Origin: Ornithodoros turicata
Lineage: Eukaryota; Arthropoda; Arachnida; Ixodida; Argasidae
Reading direction: 5' to 3'
Length of the DNA stretch: 64,000 nucleotides
NCBI RefSeq assembly: GCF_037126465.1
Contig: NC_088201.1
Span: 65,866,879 to 65,930,878 of the forward strand
Under the pieces are notes generated by a model, which was not told where the DNA came from, searched no databases, and saw nothing but the letters and a program-made list of their open reading frames with translations. The position numbers and the translations under genes are program-made. Shown here in pieces: positions 44,840 through 56,064 of this stretch (positions within the stretch are counted from its first letter, which is position 1; each line of letters starts with the position of its first letter).

Positions 44840-46620
44840 GAAGCAGAAGAAACACAACACGATACACGTAACAAAGATTATACTTACTGTATGATGCAAT
44901 AGCATTGAAGAGCACAGAAAGAATCAAACACAATATTTTTTATTAATGGTAATCATACACACAAGTTTTCAATGAAGTAAAATGGAGTAGCACATTTAAC
45001 CAAAAAAGATATTTTAATCAATACGACTACAATCAAAATTACAAGTTTTATTATAAAAAGTCTAACATTCCTGTACGTGAGCACCATCACTGCAACAATG
45101 GAGTTTTAATTTCAATTAATTGTAATTTCAGTTACAAGTTCTGGCAGATATAAGTAATTTCAAGCACAATAGGGAAGCTAAGTTTATTATGTCTTATTCC
45201 AACACGACACAAATATAATTCTTATTCAGTTTCTTATGAAGTGAATAGCGCAGACATAAGGAAATAATTCGCATCAGCACAACACAATCAATAGCTAGCA
45301 CTAAGAGAGAACCAAACCGACGTACCCTCCAACATGTATGAAAAATAATAGCGAAACATTGCTCTATCAAAACGAGAAACGGACGTGACTTTTAATCAAA
45401 AAGACATTCTTAATCAATATGATAACAATCAAAATTTCAAGTTTAATTATAAAAGTCTGAGACGTGACCACCATCATTGCAATAGCATGATTTTAATTTT
45501 AGTTAGAAGTGCCGATAGATGTATGTAATTAATTGTGAACATCAGAGACCCTGGAAGACCACTGGACACGAACGACACGACAACAACGACACGAACACAA
45601 GAGGAAATAACAAACAAATAACAAAGGAAACTGCATTTAATCAAAGAAGATATTCTTAATCAATATGATTACAATAAAAATTATAACAATTTTACAATTC
45701 TTACAATTTTTATTATAAAAAGTCTGAGTCGCAATCACTATTATTGCAACACTAAGAATTTCCTCATTACCATGTTTCTTTTTAAGTGTTTTAAGTAATT
45801 TCAAGCACAATAGGGAATCATAAGTTGCATATGTTTTGTTCCAACATGGTATAGCTTTTCAATTTTTCAATTTCTTATTAAGTGAATAGCATAGCCGTAA
45901 GGAAATAATGAGAAACAACATGATCAACAGCTAGCATTATTAGAGAGCCAAACCTGCGCATCATCCAACACATAAACAACAGGTACAGGCAGGAAAATAA
46001 TAGCGAAACAATCTATGAAAACGAGAAACATTACAAATTTAATACTGTGACTACCACAGGCTTAGCACTGAAGAACAGAGGAACACTCCAACGCGTAAAC
46101 AGAGGATAATAATCTATCATTTTAACTATCATAAAATCATCCTCGTGACTTAAATCTAATCAACAACAACACTATACAATTTTCATTCCAACAGACACTA
46201 CAAACCTTACTTTGTTTTATAAATCCCACACGGTAAATAGGTATGTTAAAAATGAACATCACCACATAGCACGCTCCTAGCCAACAACCATCTCGAATCA
46301 TATCGTTATCTGCCCTGATTTGTCTAAGACGGGACGCGTACCCCTGTTTCGTGACAGTTATGAACATTTCGAGCGCAATAGGGAATCTAAGTTTCTTATG
46401 TTTTGTTCCATCATTACACAACTTTTAATTAATCAATTTTTATTAAGTGAATAGCATAAACGTAAAGAAATAAGGAGAAACAACACGATCAACAGGTAGC
46501 ATTAATGGAGATCCAAACCTGCACATCATCCAACACGTAAACAACAGATACCTGCAGGAATATAATGACGAAACAATCTATCAAAACGAGAAACATTACA
46601 AATTTAATACTGTGACTAGC
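44840..46620. repeat. Higher-order repeats of about 0.6 kb inside the left inner arm
   Basis: The phrase aagtgaatagc..taa..gaaataa recurs at 45,238, 45,880 and 46,445, each followed by tagca..a..gagaaccaaac-like and aacgagaaac words. The phrase aatcaatatgat..aacaat/aat..aaaagtctga recurs at 45,010, 45,410 and 45,655. The mirror set is in 51,600-53,300. Confidence 0.65.
46245..46365 (-). mobile_element. Half of a CACTCT-family MITE, left inner arm
   Basis: gttaaaaatgaacatcacca..agcacgctcctagcc continuing to gtgacagttatgaaca. One arm of the MITE only, without its CACTCT tip. Its mirror is at 51,910-52,032. Confidence 0.75.
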
Positions 46621-46774
46621 ACAAACTTAACGCTGAAGAACAGAGGGACACTCTAAGCGGCGCATTCTCCAACACGTAAACAACAGAGGAAAATAATCTA
46701 TCATTGAACCATCATAATATCATCTTCGTGACTTAATCTAATCGAACACTATACAATTTTCATTCTAACAAACG

Positions 46775-47026
46775 CTACAAACTTACATTGATGGAGGCAT
46801 CCAACACACAGAAGATAGGCATGTACAATGAGAGAGGATCTCGGTTTTCACTCTTTTCCTCACAACCGGGAGACTTTAACTCTCTGTCTATACGACCAAA
46901 GCGAACCAACTGCGCATGCTTTATCACACCAAAGGCTGTGGGGTAAATCACTATTCCTTCTTTCAGCAAACGGGAGGCTCTCAAGGTCAGGTAAGAGGTA
47001 CAAAGGCGATATATTTTATTGTACAA
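46775..47026 (-). CDS. Small conserved ORF, left inner arm (hypothetical)
   Basis: 83 codons on the minus strand. The inner part (YLTLRASRLLKEGIVIYP, IKHAQLVRFGRIDRELK, EEKSENRDPL) is shared with the mirror ORF at 51,232-51,510, with several conservative changes and no stops in either. No domain recognised. It could be a real small exon or chance preservation within a palindrome. Confidence 0.35.
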   Translation of the reverse strand: MYNKIYRLCTSYLTLRASRLLKEGIVIYPTAFGVIKHAQLVRFGRIDRELKSPGCEEKSENRDPLSLYMPIFCVLDASINVSL

Positions 47027-47590
47027 TTATCGCAAATAGATGTTGGTATTATTCGCCGGGATCACTATCTTTTCACATTCTTTCATTGAAAGCGAAGTCT
47101 TTCTTCAAAGTGGATGACAAGTCGGCTAAGTTTGTACAGAGGCGTTATTTTTATTGGACATGTAGAGAAAGTTCAAATTATTCAATGATAGATCAAAAAC
47201 GAGAAACAAATTTAATTACATCAATTTTTTTGTAATAACTTGCAACTGAAAGTTCTAGAGGAACCACACAGGAACATCATATGTGAAACACAATTATGAG
47301 ACATTCCCAAGTCAGATTATTTTTCTAATGTCAATCGAGTGAACATTTGAAACAAATACAAGACAATAATTATTTCAGGCAGTAACTTTCTAAGCGAGCG
47401 AGAAATATTTAAAAGTTTCCTACAAAGGAAATCAACAGACGCAACTAATACATCATGCATACATAATTCCCAACTCATAGAATGTCAATCGAGTGAATAC
47501 CTGAAGCAAAGCCAAAACAATAATTAATTCAGACAAATCATTTCTAAGTAAGCAGCGTGAATACACCACAGAAGCTCTACAAAACATGAA

Positions 47591-47720
47591 TGAATAAACA
47601 GGATCAACATGGTGGATTCAAGCGATAAAGTGAGTGATGAAACAAAAATGATGAAACAAAAATGAACAATGAATAAACAGGATCAACATGGTGGATTCAA
47701 GCGATAAAGTGAGTGATGAA
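47591..47720. repeat. Tandem duplication in left inner arm only
   Basis: gaataaacaggatcaacatg..gtgagtgatgaaa occurs at 47,591 and 47,669. The right arm has a single version near 50,630-50,685. Confidence 0.8.
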
Positions 47721-48069
47721 AGCCCACGACCCCAACACTAGCATCAAATTAGGGAAGGGAGGTTTTTAGCGCGGTCTTGTACATACGTTTTTTCTTACAC
47801 ATCACATCTTTTTGTAAATCAATTTCCATAATTATCACGCCAACACGAGCGGGATATTAATAACATTTAAACCAGATAGCATAATAAATTTTTAAACAAT
47901 AAAATGAGCATAGATACGCTTTTATTTAAATGTAGAGGCACACTTGATAACAGAACAGACAATTTCTCTACATTGAAGCGATGGACAGATTTTGTACTCG
48001 GTACCATAAATCATAGGAAGATGTGATAAAAACTGATTCGAAAAAGAAGAACCGCGAAACGATTCTATT

Positions 48070-48798
48070 ATCACTGCATTTCAATACGTCCTAGACATGG
48101 TCGTATTCGGAGATATGATACAAACTACAGAATTGAAGTTGCAAGAATTTGTATGCAGAATCTACAATAACTATAAAATGATTTGCACGTCAACACGGAA
48201 GGGCCACTGGGATTGATGGTGGAGTTTTTGAGGTTTGCTAACAAAGAATTGAAGTACACTAGACCAGATGTAATTGTAATCATTGCAATGGGCATTCCAT
48301 TCATCAAGAAAGCAGTGAGATGAAATTATCATATACAAGCGGTCTATATCGAACGATTCATTACGGATTTGTTGAAATTACACCTAACTATTGACATGGA
48401 AAGTACATAAAAAATCTTATCACGTGATATGTTCCACTACCACGGCTACGCAATTATTTTCTTCTAGCAGTTCTTGCAACGATATCGAATGAGCAGCACT
48501 TCAATATTGTTGTACAAGGTCTGATGTATCATCACTTATTGGAGCTCAATGACTACAACAACGGCGGTGGACCACTGGACGATTTTCACCTAATACTCTC
48601 CTGTACGCCATTCAAGAATCTTCATACAAAAAAAAAGAAAACATCAATAAGAGATTGCGCAAGTTTGTGGCAACTAAGTGCAAGTTACTGAAGCGATACA
48701 AATACGGCGACAACGTATCGATTGCATTAATCAACGCTGGACCTAAGCGACCCATAATTACTTTATTATATGATGCATTCTCAATTCATGAATCATGA
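48070..48798 (+). pseudogene. Unknown ORF of inner element, left copy, broken
   Basis: Reads VEFLRFANKELKYTRPDVIV, IERFITDLLKLHLTI, then FNIVVQGLMYHHLLELNDYN and YKYGDNVSIALINAG, with at least three stops or frameshifts. It ends in a TGA near 48,798, facing the loop. The mirror copy at 49,588-50,312 is less damaged. Function unknown; the sequence looks helical and cytosolic, with no membrane span. Confidence 0.5.
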
Positions 48799-48955
48799 CA
48801 AGAAACCAAAACTTCAAGTTTGGAATAGAACAATTGCACTTTATTGAAATAAACAAGTGTATAACTGAAATAATAAATGTAATTTCTTTGTCATCTCCAT
48901 AATGAATTCTATGCATCGCAACGAAAATAGATTGATTGCGATTGTATTTAGTATG

Positions 48956-49427
48956 TTCAGATTGACAACAATGTTTGCTAAGGAAACGAATATTCCACAC
49001 TATGTGCTGAATCAGAGCTGACCACCAAATAGGTTTTACCCGACTACAATCTGTACAATTACAATCTGTACATTCTTAGGATAGACTTGCGGAGAAGAAT
49101 CGGTCATTGAAATTTAGAGGCATGATACAACAATCTTTGTTTACAAAAGAGGATCACTAATCTTTTGCGAAGACTTATCATATTTCGTGAATTAAATTGT
49201 ACAGCGTGTGTATATTTCTCAAACAGTTGGACTAGCTCTCTTATTCATGAGCAGACGACAAATCTATAATTGAAAGCATGTCTATAACATCTTTTGACAT
49301 AATACGTTGAAAGGAGTCTATTATCAAATGCCGCGATGCAAGTGGAGTATTTTACAAACGTGACTTGCAGGCGGAGTCTACATTTCTAATCACGTAATCC
49401 GGCACGGCACACAAACGCATATGAGAT
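48956..49427. other. Loop of the inner palindrome
   Basis: The only unpaired part of the inner element. It contains the short direct repeat acaatctgtac (twice near 49,049-49,070) and no ORF of note. Confidence 0.55.
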
Positions 49428-49587
49428 AAACGCAATCAATCTATTTTCGTTGCGATGCATAGAATTCATTATAGAGATGACAAAGAAATTACATTTAATA
49501 TTTCAGTTTGTTTATTACACTTGTTTATTACGATAAAGTGCAATTGTTCCATTCCATTATTCCAAACTCTGAAGTTTTCGTTTGTTG

Positions 49588-50312
49588 TCATGATTGATTA
49601 ATTGAGAATGCATCATATAATAAAGTTATTATGGGTCGCTTGAGCCCAGCGTTGATTAATGCAATCGATAGGTTGTCGCCGTATTTGTATCGCTTCAGTA
49701 ACTTGGACTTAGTTGCCACAAACTTGCGCAATCTCTTGAATGGCGTACAAGAGAGTATTAGTAGAAAATCGTCCAATGGTCCACCGCAGTTGTTGTAGTC
49801 ATTGAGCTTCAATAAGTGATGATACATCAGACCTTGTACAACTATATTGAATTTCTGCTCATTCGACATCGTTGCAAGAACTGGTAGAAGAAAATAATTG
49901 CGTAGCCGTGGTAATGGAACATATCATGTGATAAGATTTTTTATGGTGGTGGTGTTTATAGTCAGGTGTAATTTCAACAAATCCGTAATGAATCGTTCGA
50001 TATAGACCACTTGTATATGATAATTTGATCTCACTGCTTTCTTGATGAATGCAATGCCCATTGCAATGATTACAATTACATCTGGTCTAGTGTACTTCAA
50101 TTCTTCCTTAGCAAACCTCAAAAACTCAGTAGCCCTTCTGATGTTGACATGCAAATATTTTTTATAGTTTTTGTAGATTCTGCATACAAATTCTTGCACC
50201 TTCAATAGTATAGTTTGTATCATATCTCCGAATACGACAATGTCTAGGACGTATTGAAAGGCAGTGATAATGGAATCGTTTGGCGGCTCTTCTTCTTCGA
50301 AGCAGTTTTTTA
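49588..50312 (-). pseudogene. Unknown ORF of inner element, right copy
   Basis: Two minus-strand frames in series. 50,312-49,924 carries DSIITAFQYVLDIVVFGD, RFAKEELKYTRPDVIVIIAM and ERFITDLLKLHLTI. After one stop and a short gap, 49,869-49,588 carries FNIVVQGLMYHHLL, PLDDFLLILSCTPF and KLLKRYKYGDN, ending SINQS-stop. Together they make about 240 codons. The left arm keeps a short Lys-rich stretch that this copy lacks. Conserved hydrophobic/charged spacing suggests a folded helical protein once under selection. I do not recognise the family. It points toward the loop end of the arm. Confidence 0.5.
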
Positions 50313-51231
50313 TCGCATCTTTCTATGACTTATGGTAACGAGTACAAAATATGTCCATCTCTTCAATGTGGAGCAATTGTCTGTTCTGTTATCAAGTGTG
50401 CCTCGACACTTAATTAAAAGCGTATCTATGCTCACTTAAAAAAAATTATTAAGCTATCTGGTTTAGAATGTTATTAATATCCCGCTCGTGTTGGCGTGAG
50501 AATTATGGAAATTGATTTACAAAAAGATATGATGTGTAAGAAAAAACGTGTGCTCTCAATGATTCTATGTACAAGACCGCGCTAGAAACCTCCCTTCCCT
50601 AATTTGATGCTGGTGTGGGGTCGTCGGCTTTCATCACTCACTTTATCGCTTGAATTCACTAGTTTCCAGGATCAAGTTTCTGTGCAGATTCTGTGGTGTA
50701 TTCACGCTGCTTGCTTACAAATAATTTGTCTGAATTAATTATTGTTTTGACTTGTATTCACTCGATTGATATTCTATGAGTTGGAAATTCTGTATGCATG
50801 TATACATTAGTTGTGTCTGTTGATTTCCTTTGTAGGAAACTTTTAAATATTTTTCGCTTGCTTAGAAAGTTACTGCCTGAAATAATTATTGTCTTGTATT
50901 TGTTTCAAATGTTCAATCGATTGACATTAGCAAAAATAAGCTCTGAGTTGGGAATGCTTCATATTTCTGAGTTATGTTTCACATGTGATGTTTCTGTGTG
51001 GTTGATCTATATAGAACTTTATGTTGCATGATATTACAAAAAACTGATGTAGTTAAATTTGTTTCTCGTTTTTGATTGAGCATTGTTTCTATCATTGAAT
51101 AATTTGGACTTTCTCTACATGTTCAATAAAAAATATCACCTCTGTACAAACTTAGCCGACTTGTCATCCACTTTTAAGAAAGACTTCCGTTCGAATGAAA
51201 TAATGTGAAAAGATAGTGATCCCCGCGAATA

Positions 51232-51510
51232 ATGCCAACATCTACTGGCGATAATTGTACAATAAAATATATCGCTTTTGTACTATCTTATCTTACCTTG
51301 AGAGCGTCCTGTTTGCTGAAAGAAGGAATAGTGCTTTACCCCACAACCTTTGGAGTGATAAAGCATGCGCAGTTGGTTCGCTTTGGTCGTATAGATAGAG
51401 AGATAAAGTGTCCCGACTTTAAGGAAAAGAGTGAAAACCGAGATCCTCTCCCATTGTACATGCTTATTTTACTGTGTGTTGAATGCCTCCATCAATGTAA
51501 GGTTTGTTAG
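51232..51510 (+). CDS. Small conserved ORF, right inner arm (hypothetical)
   Basis: 92 codons on the plus strand. Mirror of 46,775-47,026, with matching LTLRASCLLKEGIVLYP and KHAQLVRFGRIDREIK. The opposite strand of the same DNA contains stops in this arm, so this strand is the better candidate. Confidence 0.35.
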   Translation: MPTSTGDNCTIKYIAFVLSYLTLRASCLLKEGIVLYPTTFGVIKHAQLVRFGRIDREIKCPDFKEKSENRDPLPLYMLILLCVECLHQCKVC

Positions 51511-51909
51511 AATGAAAATTGTATAGTGTTCGATTAAATTAAGTCACGAAGATGATTTTATGATGGTTCAATGATAGATTATTTTCCTATTTTGTTTAAG
51601 CTTTGGAGAATGTGCCGCTTAGAGTGTTCCTCTGTTGTTCAGCGTTAACTCTGTGCCAGTCACAGTATTAAATTTGTAATGTTTCTCGTTTTGATAGATT
51701 GTTTCGCTATTATATTCCTGCAAGTATCTGTTGTTTACATGTTGGATGATGTGCAGGTTTGGCTTTCTATTAATGCTAGCTGTTGATAATGTTGTTTCTG
51801 ATTATTCCCTTACGTCTATACTATTCACTTAATAAGAAATTGATTAATTAAAAGTTGTGTAATGTTGGAACAAAACATATGAAACTTAGATTCCCTATTG
51901 CGCTCGAAA

Positions 51910-52032
51910 TGTTCATAACTGTCACAAAACAAGCGTACACCTCCCGTCTTCAACAAATCAGGGCAGGTAACAATATCATTCGAGATGGTTGTTGGCTAGG
52001 AGCGTGCTATGCGGTGAAGTTCATTTTTAACA
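51910..52032 (+). mobile_element. Half of a CACTCT-family MITE, right inner arm
   Basis: tgttcataactgtcac..ggttgttggctaggagcgtg..aagttcatttttaa. Only the right half of the MITE. Its presence in both arms dates it before the inner palindrome formed. Confidence 0.75.
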
Positions 52033-53579
52033 CATCTATTTTCTGTGTGGGATTCATAAAACAAAGTCATGTTTGTAGTGTCTGTTAGAATGAAAATTGG
52101 ATAGTGTTCGATTAGATTAAGTCACGAGGATGATTTCATGATAGTTAAAATGGTAGATTATTCTCCTTTGTTGTCTACGTGTTGGAGAGCGTGCCGCTTA
52201 GTGTTCCTCTGTTCTTTAGCGCTAAGCCTGTGCTCGTCACAGTATTAAATTTTTATTGTTTCTCGTTTTGATTGATTGTTTCGCTATTATTTTCCTGCCT
52301 GTATCTGTTGTTTACATGTTGATGATGCGCAGGTTTGGCTTTCTGTTAATGCTAGCTGTTGATCCTGTTGTTTCTCATTATTTCCTTACATCTATGCTAT
52401 TCACTTCGCAAGAAATTGAATAATTAAAAGCTGTGCCATGTTGGAACAAAACATATGCAACTTATGATTCCCTATTGTGCTTGAAATTGCTTAAAACACT
52501 TAATAAGAAACATGATAATGAGAAAATTATTAGTGCTGCAATAATAGTGATCGCGACTCAGACTTGTTATAATAAAACTTTATTGAAAATATATTTATTA
52601 AATACATTTTTATTGTAATCGTATTGATTAAGAATGTCGTCTTTGATTAAATGTTGTGTCCTTTGTTATAGATTTTATTTCCTCTTGTGTTCGTGTCGTT
52701 CTTGTCGTCGTGTCGTTCGTGTCTCATGGTCTTTCAGGGTCTCTGTTGTTCACAATTAATTACATACATCTATCGGCACTTGTAACTGAAATTAAAATCA
52801 CGCTATTGCAATGACGGTGGTCACGTCTCAGACTTTTATAATAAAAGTTGAAATTTTGATTGTTATCATATTGATTAAGAATGTCTTTTTGATTAAAAGT
52901 CACGTCCGCTTCTCGTTTTGAAAGAGCAATGTTTCGCTATTATTTTCCCTACATGTTGGAGGGTACGTCGGTTTGGTTCTCTATTAGTGCTAGCCATTGA
53001 TTGTGTTGTGTTGAGTCGAATTATTTCCTTATGTCTGTGCTATTCACTTTATAAGAAACTGATTAATTAAATTTGTGTCATGTTGGACACAATAAACTTA
53101 GCTTCCCTATTGTGCTCGAAATTACTTCAATCTGTCAGAGCTTGTAATTGAAATTAAAACTCCATTGTTGCAATGATGGTGCTCACGTATAGGAATGTTA
53201 GACTTTTTATAATAAAACTTGTAATTTTGATTGTAGTCGTATTGATTAATATCATCTTTGATTAAATGTGCTACTCCATTTTAATTCTGATTCATTGAAA
53301 ACTTGTGTGTATGATTACCATTAATGAAAACTATTGTTTGATTCTTTCTGTGTGACACCTCTTCAATGCTGTTGCATCATACCTGTAATAAGTAAGTATA
53401 ATCTTTCTTACATGTATCGTGTTGTCTCTTCTGCTTCAGGTTCGTTGGCTGGGTTGTTCTCCACACAGAGTCACAACATAATTCCCGGCACTATTGACTT
53501 TAATAAATATATTTTCCCTTGTACTTTTGTGTATGGCTACCCTTTGCATGTCTATACTTGCATGTAAACCGCACACCGC

Positions 53580-53850
53580 ACACCTCTCGTAACGGAAAAA
53601 CATTTGAGTGAAGTCGACCCAGGAGAAAAAATGACGAAAGAAGTCGGCCCAGGCTGAGCTTTGTGCGACGATAAGCGCACGTGCAGCCCTCCGCCCGCCA
53701 GTAAGCGCACTGGCACACACCCTCCGCACACGCGCCACCACCCGCGAAGTCGGCCCAGGGGTGTTTTGTAGATGAAGATTCAGAACATATGTTTTGTTCT
53801 TATTAGGTCGGCCCGCGCGAAGTCGGCCCAGGGGTCAATACACTCGCCTA
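53580..53850. repeat. Subterminal gaagtcggcccagg repeats, right end
   Basis: gaagtcgacccagga (53,612), gaagtcggcccaggc (53,639), gaagtcggcccaggg (53,747) and gaagtcggcccaggg (53,820). An extra stretch of about 110 bp here is absent at the left end. Confidence 0.8.
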
Positions 53851-53897
53851 GCATTCTCATCCCCGACAATACGACACATAATAGTACTACTCGTGCA

Positions 53898-54420
53898 TGA
53901 TCAAGTTCAACACATATGTCGAGGATGGAGTGGTCAACGGAGCCATTGGCGCATTCAAACACATCGAAACCGTGGCGATACAGACGAAGATAACGGCTTT
54001 TGTGGCTCGCCCTGTCCGTCAAAGCGCGAGTGCTTGTGCTCTCCACTGCTTTTTATCCAGCTTGGGCTCCCATAGCCAGCCGGACTTGACAACCTACCGC
54101 TATGTTGTAAGTGCAGACGGATACTGTTTTCCCTGGTGCCCATTGTGCCATGACGATACACAAGCCACAGTGTGGCACTTCCGCTGAGATCTTGTTTGAA
54201 TATCACAAGTCTCACCAGAATCAACTCGTGAACATTTTACTGAGCAGAGTGACATCCATATGCGTGTTTTATCTCACGAACGAGAAGGGCGACTTCAGAT
54301 TCCATCACAGGCTCGGCAGTACGACTCCCAACGTGAAAGATGTCCGCGTTAAGTCCTGCTGCTTACTGAATCACAAGCTGCATACGCTCATCAGTACACT
54401 CGGGTCGTTTTGTGACGTCT
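53898..54420 (+). pseudogene. Helitron helicase C-terminus, second part, left arm
   Basis: It continues the helicase after the insertion: VEDGVVNGAIGAFKHIETV, then CHDDTQATV / TIHKPQ and KSHQNQLVNILLSRVTSIC, which is the conserved last helicase motif (usually QLVYVALSRVTS). Then LTNEKGDFRFHHRLGSTTP. Frameshifts are present but the last 150 codons are open. Confidence 0.75.
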
Positions 54421-55239
54421 CTCTGGTCCATGAAACCATTATGGCTATCATGATCACCAGCATGAATGTACAGGGTCTACTAACAAACAGCAGAGACACC
54501 TTCACGAATGTGATACTGCGAAAGTCAGTCTGCCTAACGTGCAACGCGACTTGAATGTCATACGACTACCCCCATTGAGCTTGATGGAATCTAGTTCCAG
54601 ATGTAGAGAAACACATCCGCTAAGAAGCCGTCTACCTCCTCCGGATGTGCGCGGACAGCTGCGGTGTTGCAGTGTACTAGAGTTTCGAGAGGGCCACCGA
54701 ACGGGCGCCCATCGCTCACACACTCAACCGAATGGAGCTACATAAGCTTCGCTGAGGTTTCCATCAGACTGTTTAAGTTTCTCATAGCCTGTGTCTACAC
54801 CCATCCCGGTGTGTCCATGGTTATTATCAAAACCTTTCTCTTCCCATCATTCAGCAGGCACTGCCCGTCCGTATGTAAGCTGATACCGAACCAACACCAC
54901 GATGCCCATCATGCTCAGCGGTAACTTCAACGTGGACGTATCTAAGAGTACATCGCTGTTGGAGTAATATCAACAGAAAATGGTTTGAGAAATGTAGAGA
55001 CGCCGACTAAGTTTGAAAATATTCGAATAGATTTGACTTTTGTGAGTACTTTGAATGTGAGTAGCATACCTTTCGCAAGTTACTTCAGTTACCATCGTAC
55101 AGTCTTGCACAAGCTAGTGTTTAACAGTCAAGTGAGTGTAGTGCACTTCGTTCATAGATGCGATTCTAATTGTGATCTGTTAGCCGTTACCTGTTCTGTT
55201 GTCTTGATCCCAATAATAGCTTCTAAAACATCGTCATAA
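54421..55239 (+). pseudogene. Helitron EEP endonuclease B, left arm
   Basis: It follows the helicase directly: HETIMAIMITSMNVQGLLT (EEP start), LPPPDVRGQL, CVYTHPGVSMVIIKTF, the catalytic GDFN motif as SGNFNVDVSK (54,915), IRIDLTFVSTLNV and the terminal SYHR motif (FASYFSYHRTV, 55,070-55,100). Stops and frameshifts in the middle. The Asp of GDFN is Asn, so it would be inactive even if translated. Confidence 0.72.
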
Positions 55240-55399
55240 CATATCAGTCAAATAAATCCACACTTGCAATCTGATGCCTGTAATTTCACTGTCGCATGCG
55301 AGACGTATTCACAGAATACCCTGGCCGGTGGTAGCCCGACTACCATATACCCGGAATGTTTATACGCAAGAAATTTTTGGAATACGCAAGTTTTGTAAG

Positions 55400-55860
55400 G
55401 GAACCTGCGATAGGATTGGAGGAATATTTTTAGCGAGGGCCCGCGTAGGAGTCACAGTAGTTCACCACCAACCTAAAAGCAAACACACATATCGCCCTGA
55501 ACCGAGCCTCTCCAGAAAACTCATCTGCATACCATACGCTGTACAGTAAACTCCTAGCCTTCGGGACGCGCCCTGCCCGCGACGCTGCCCCTCCCCCTCC
55601 CCACTTCCCTCCGGACGCGACGCGCTCCGCCCTGACGCGATGCTCGCAACGTGACCGCATCCGTGACGCCCGCGACGCGACGTCCGCGACGCGCTCGCGT
55701 TCCTCGAGCTGGGAATTTCCCGTACAGCGTGAAGAATGCGGATACGTTCCCGACTGGCTGCTGTTGGGCGCTATGTATTTGTCTCCTTTCTGAAGTTGGG
55801 GTGAATGACCTGAACTGTAACTACTATGCTCGCGCATGTTCCTTTAGGAAAAAGTACCCT
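55400..55860. other. Loop of the outer palindrome, GC-rich
   Basis: About 0.46 kb of sequence without a clear mirror. 55,556-55,700 is very GC-rich with repeated cgcgacg/gacgcg words. ORFs here are compositional. Confidence 0.5.
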
Positions 55861-56064
55861 ATTTGGGGTGCGGTTGGCATCCTGGCGTGCGAAATATTTT
55901 ACAGGGAACTTCGGGGTACGCAGTAGTCGTGCTACTATCGCTAGGAGTTTTGGTGAATGCGTCTCCATGCGACAGTGAAACTACAGACATAAGTTTGCAA
56001 GTGTGGATTCATTTCACAGATACGTTATGAATAGTCTCTTAAAACATAAACCTATAATGAAGAT

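Larger units (their letters stand above)
44465..53891. mobile_element. 9.4-kb palindromic element with 6-bp target duplication
   Basis: Ends agtagtactatta (44,465) and taatagtactact (53,891) are inverted and start with a repeated agt triplet. Direct repeats cgtaca (44,459-44,464) and cgtgca (53,892-53,897) flank it. Removing it rejoins the helicase reading at the point matched by the uninterrupted right outer arm. Arms 44,465-48,955 and 49,428-53,891 are inverted copies for about 4.5 kb, with a loop of about 470 bp. It is AT-rich, unlike its surroundings. AG..CT ends, short terminal repeats and a 6-bp duplication are known for Maverick/Polinton elements, yet no polymerase, integrase, ATPase or capsid gene is visible. 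It could be a deletion derivative or a separate foldback class. Confidence 0.85.

Noticed and set aside
44465..53891. Firm classification as a Maverick/Polinton
   Set aside because: Only the termini and 6-bp duplication agree. No polymerase B, integrase, ATPase or protease was found, so the class is left open.
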